Positions 62,763 through 64,000 of a stretch of DNA of 64,000 nt are shown in pieces. Source of the DNA: Pseudomonas protegens (GTDB lineage Bacteria; Pseudomonadota; Gammaproteobacteria; Pseudomonadales; Pseudomonadaceae); contig NZ_CP031396.1 of assembly GCF_003363755.1 (NCBI RefSeq), forward strand, positions 3,380,501-3,444,500, written 5' to 3'. The stretch's first letter is position 1, and the number at the start of each line of letters is the position of its first letter. Made by a program: the position numbers and the translations under genes. Under the pieces are notes generated by a model. It searched no databases and was not told where the DNA came from. It was given only the letters and a program-made list of their open reading frames with translations.

Positions 62763-63725
62763 ATGCGTAAGTCCTTGATGAGACTGACATTACGTCAGTT
62801 GCAGATTTTCAATGAAGTCTGCGATCTACGCTCCTACAGCCGCGCCGCCGATGAAATGAATCTCACCCAGCCCGCGGTCAGCCTGCAGATCCGTCAGTTG
62901 GAGGAGCTGATCGGCCAGCCGCTGTTCGATTACGTCGGCAAGAAGCTCTACATGACCGAAGCCGCCGAGGCCCTGCAACGGGCCAGCCGGGACATCTTCG
63001 GGCGCCTGGAAAACCTCGACATGCAGCTCTCGGACATGCAGGGCTCACTGCAGGGCCAGCTCAAGCTGGCGGTGGAATCCAGCGCCAAATACTTCGTCCC
63101 GCACCTGTTCGCCGCCTTCAAGCGCCAGCATCCGGAAGTCCACCTGCAACTGACGGTGGTCAACCGCTCCCAGGTGATCCGCCGCCTCTCGGACAACCGC
63201 GATGACCTGGTGATCATGTCCATGGTGCCCCAGGACATGGAGCTGGAGTTCCTGCCCTTCCTCAACAACCCCATCGTCGCCGTGGCGCCGCCGGATCATC
63301 CCCTGAGCCACATGGGTCCGCTGCGCCTGCAGGACCTGGAGCCCTACACCCTGGTGCTGCGCGAGCCCGGCTCGGGCACCCGCCTGGCCTGCGAGGAGTA
63401 CTTCAAGGAGAAGCGCGTGCACTTCACCCAGATCCTCGAAGTGTCGTCGGCGGAAGCTCAGCGCGAGTGCGTGCGGGCGGGTCTGGGCGTGGCCTTGCTG
63501 ACGCGCCACGCCCTGAACCTTGAGTTGGCGACCGGCGGCTTGATCGAGTTGCCGGTCGAAGAGCTGCCATTGCTTCGCAGCTGGTGCCTGGTGCAGGCCA
63601 AAGCCAAACGCCTGTCACCGGTAGCGCATGCGTTCCTGGGATTCATCCGCAGCGAACGCGTGCAGATCAGCGGGCTGGTTGAACGCTTCGACGGGAAGCC
63701 GCGGGTGCCGCCTGCCAGTAATTGA
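62763..63725 (+). CDS. pycR: LysR-family regulator PycR
   Basis: A 320-aa LysR regulator. The N-terminal HTH reads LRQLQIFNEVCDLRSYSRAA, then MNLTQPAVSLQIRQLEELIG, and a C-terminal effector domain follows. Divergent from pycAB, as for pycR of P. aeruginosa, and the domain pattern is the same. A start at the second ATG (62778) is also possible; neither start has a clear Shine-Dalgarno. The last 59 bp overlap a small gene on the opposite strand. Confidence 0.9.
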   Translation: MRKSLMRLTLRQLQIFNEVCDLRSYSRAADEMNLTQPAVSLQIRQLEELIGQPLFDYVGKKLYMTEAAEALQRASRDIFGRLENLDMQLSDMQGSLQGQLKLAVESSAKYFVPHLFAAFKRQHPEVHLQLTVVNRSQVIRRLSDNRDDLVIMSMVPQDMELEFLPFLNNPIVAVAPPDHPLSHMGPLRLQDLEPYTLVLREPGSGTRLACEEYFKEKRVHFTQILEVSSAEAQRECVRAGLGVALLTRHALNLELATGGLIELPVEELPLLRSWCLVQAKAKRLSPVAHAFLGFIRSERVQISGLVERFDGKPRVPPASN

Positions 63726-63879
63726 CGGCCTCAAGCTCGGGGTAATCGTTGATTTGCTGCTGCAACTGACGCAGCTCGAAGCGGTGTTCGATCGCACGAC
63801 GAAATTCCATGCGGCGCTGGTCTTCCTGCTGACGACGGGTCTTGACTGCGCTGTTGCTCTCTTCGTAAGGCCGGGCCAT
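63667..63879 (-). CDS. Small Arg/Gln-rich conserved protein
   Basis: A 70-aa basic protein (MARPYEESNSAVKTRRQQED, then RRMEFRRAIEHRFELRQLQQ). A GGGAGA lies 8 nt before the ATG at 63879. Similar small proteins are, as far as I recall, annotated as hypothetical throughout Pseudomonas. The charged, heptad-like middle part may form a coiled coil. Its 3' end overlaps pycR by 59 bp (convergent). No function can be given. Confidence 0.75.
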   Translation of the reverse strand: MARPYEESNSAVKTRRQQEDQRRMEFRRAIEHRFELRQLQQQINDYPELEAVNYWQAAPAASRRSVQPAR

Positions 63880-64000
63880 TTCGAGTCTCCCAATGCGAGT
63901 ACGGAAGCTTCACGATGGACGTCGGCGGTTACGGTTTGGCGGCGGGTCGGTTACAGGACGATGAACATTCGCCCCTCTCCAGGAATCAGTCGTCCAGGGC
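63880..64000. other. Window end
   Basis: No complete gene is visible after the small Arg-rich gene. A minus-strand reading at 63986-64000 ends in GACGACTGA and could be the last codons of a gene lying beyond the window, but this is too short to identify. Confidence 0.3.

Noticed and set aside
63986..64000. 3' end of a gene entering from beyond the window
   Set aside because: Only five codons would be visible; it cannot be supported or identified.

Overview
The window is GC-rich, densely coded and very probably from a Pseudomonas of the fluorescens group (P. protegens / P. chlororaphis-like). The evidence is the gene content and protein similarity (Pho-regulated pstS-pstC, purEK, aspA, pycAB with pycR), the many REP-type palindromes of fluorescent pseudomonads, and ATGA-style overlapping operons. 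From memory, the backbone genes (pstC/pstS, MFS, purK/purE, LysR-aspA, pycA/pycB/pycR) match PAO1 loci around PA5368-PA5437. That would place the window near oriC, with accessory blocks inserted between the core genes.

Layout. 1-8800: pstC (cut by the window start) and pstS, each behind its own Pho box, an MHS-type MFS permease, a hotdog thioesterase, a hexose-6-phosphate mutarotase, a DUF3299 protein, a GlsB/YeaQ protein, and purEK with a terminator hairpin in its leader. 9256-11881: a LysR regulator divergent from aspA, which ends in a strong terminator. 11930-13650: two tandem arrays of a 140-bp palindromic repeat flanking a DUF3077 gene whose leader can fold like an RNA switch. 13718-15202: two unknown proteins, one UBA-like and one membrane protein.

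15239-22755: seven tightly overlapping genes (KASIII-like synthase, 3beta-HSD/OleD-like SDR, metallo-beta-lactamase-fold hydrolase, PaaK/F390-synthetase-like adenylating enzyme, ATP-grasp ligase, GNAT-like protein, Rieske oxygenase). This looks like a compact biosynthetic operon for an unknown acyl-derived metabolite and is the best candidate for an undescribed system here.

23127-38587: a large catabolic block. It holds an ABC importer, two SDRs, a cupin, an alpha/beta hydrolase, an IclR regulator, a ThDP enzyme, L-aspartate dehydrogenase, an aldehyde dehydrogenase, an extradiol-type VOC protein, a 75-aa protein, a Rieske oxygenase with its VanB-type reductase, and an outer-membrane porin. 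Four copies of one 18-bp near-palindrome lie upstream of its first operon (three) and the porin (one), which suggests a single regulon, probably under the IclR protein.

39036-49715: an alanine/glycine symporter with L-asparaginase, a secreted hypothetical protein, an AraC regulator, a tandem pair of 640-aa secreted ankyrin proteins, and an acetylpolyamine amidohydrolase with a polyamine-binding protein. 49886-54591: a YeeE/YedE permease, a MocR regulator whose linker DNA is an array of DnaA-box-like repeats, a PaiB-like protein and two GNAT enzymes. 54776-57440: homocysteine S-methyltransferase divergent from an amino-acid importer that lacks an ATPase gene. 57444-59140: a HipA kinase and HTH pair in reversed order, with palindromic operators upstream. 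59338-63725: pycB-pycA divergent from pycR. A small Arg-rich gene overlaps the end of pycR. No rRNA, tRNA, CRISPR array, transposase or phage gene was recognised.
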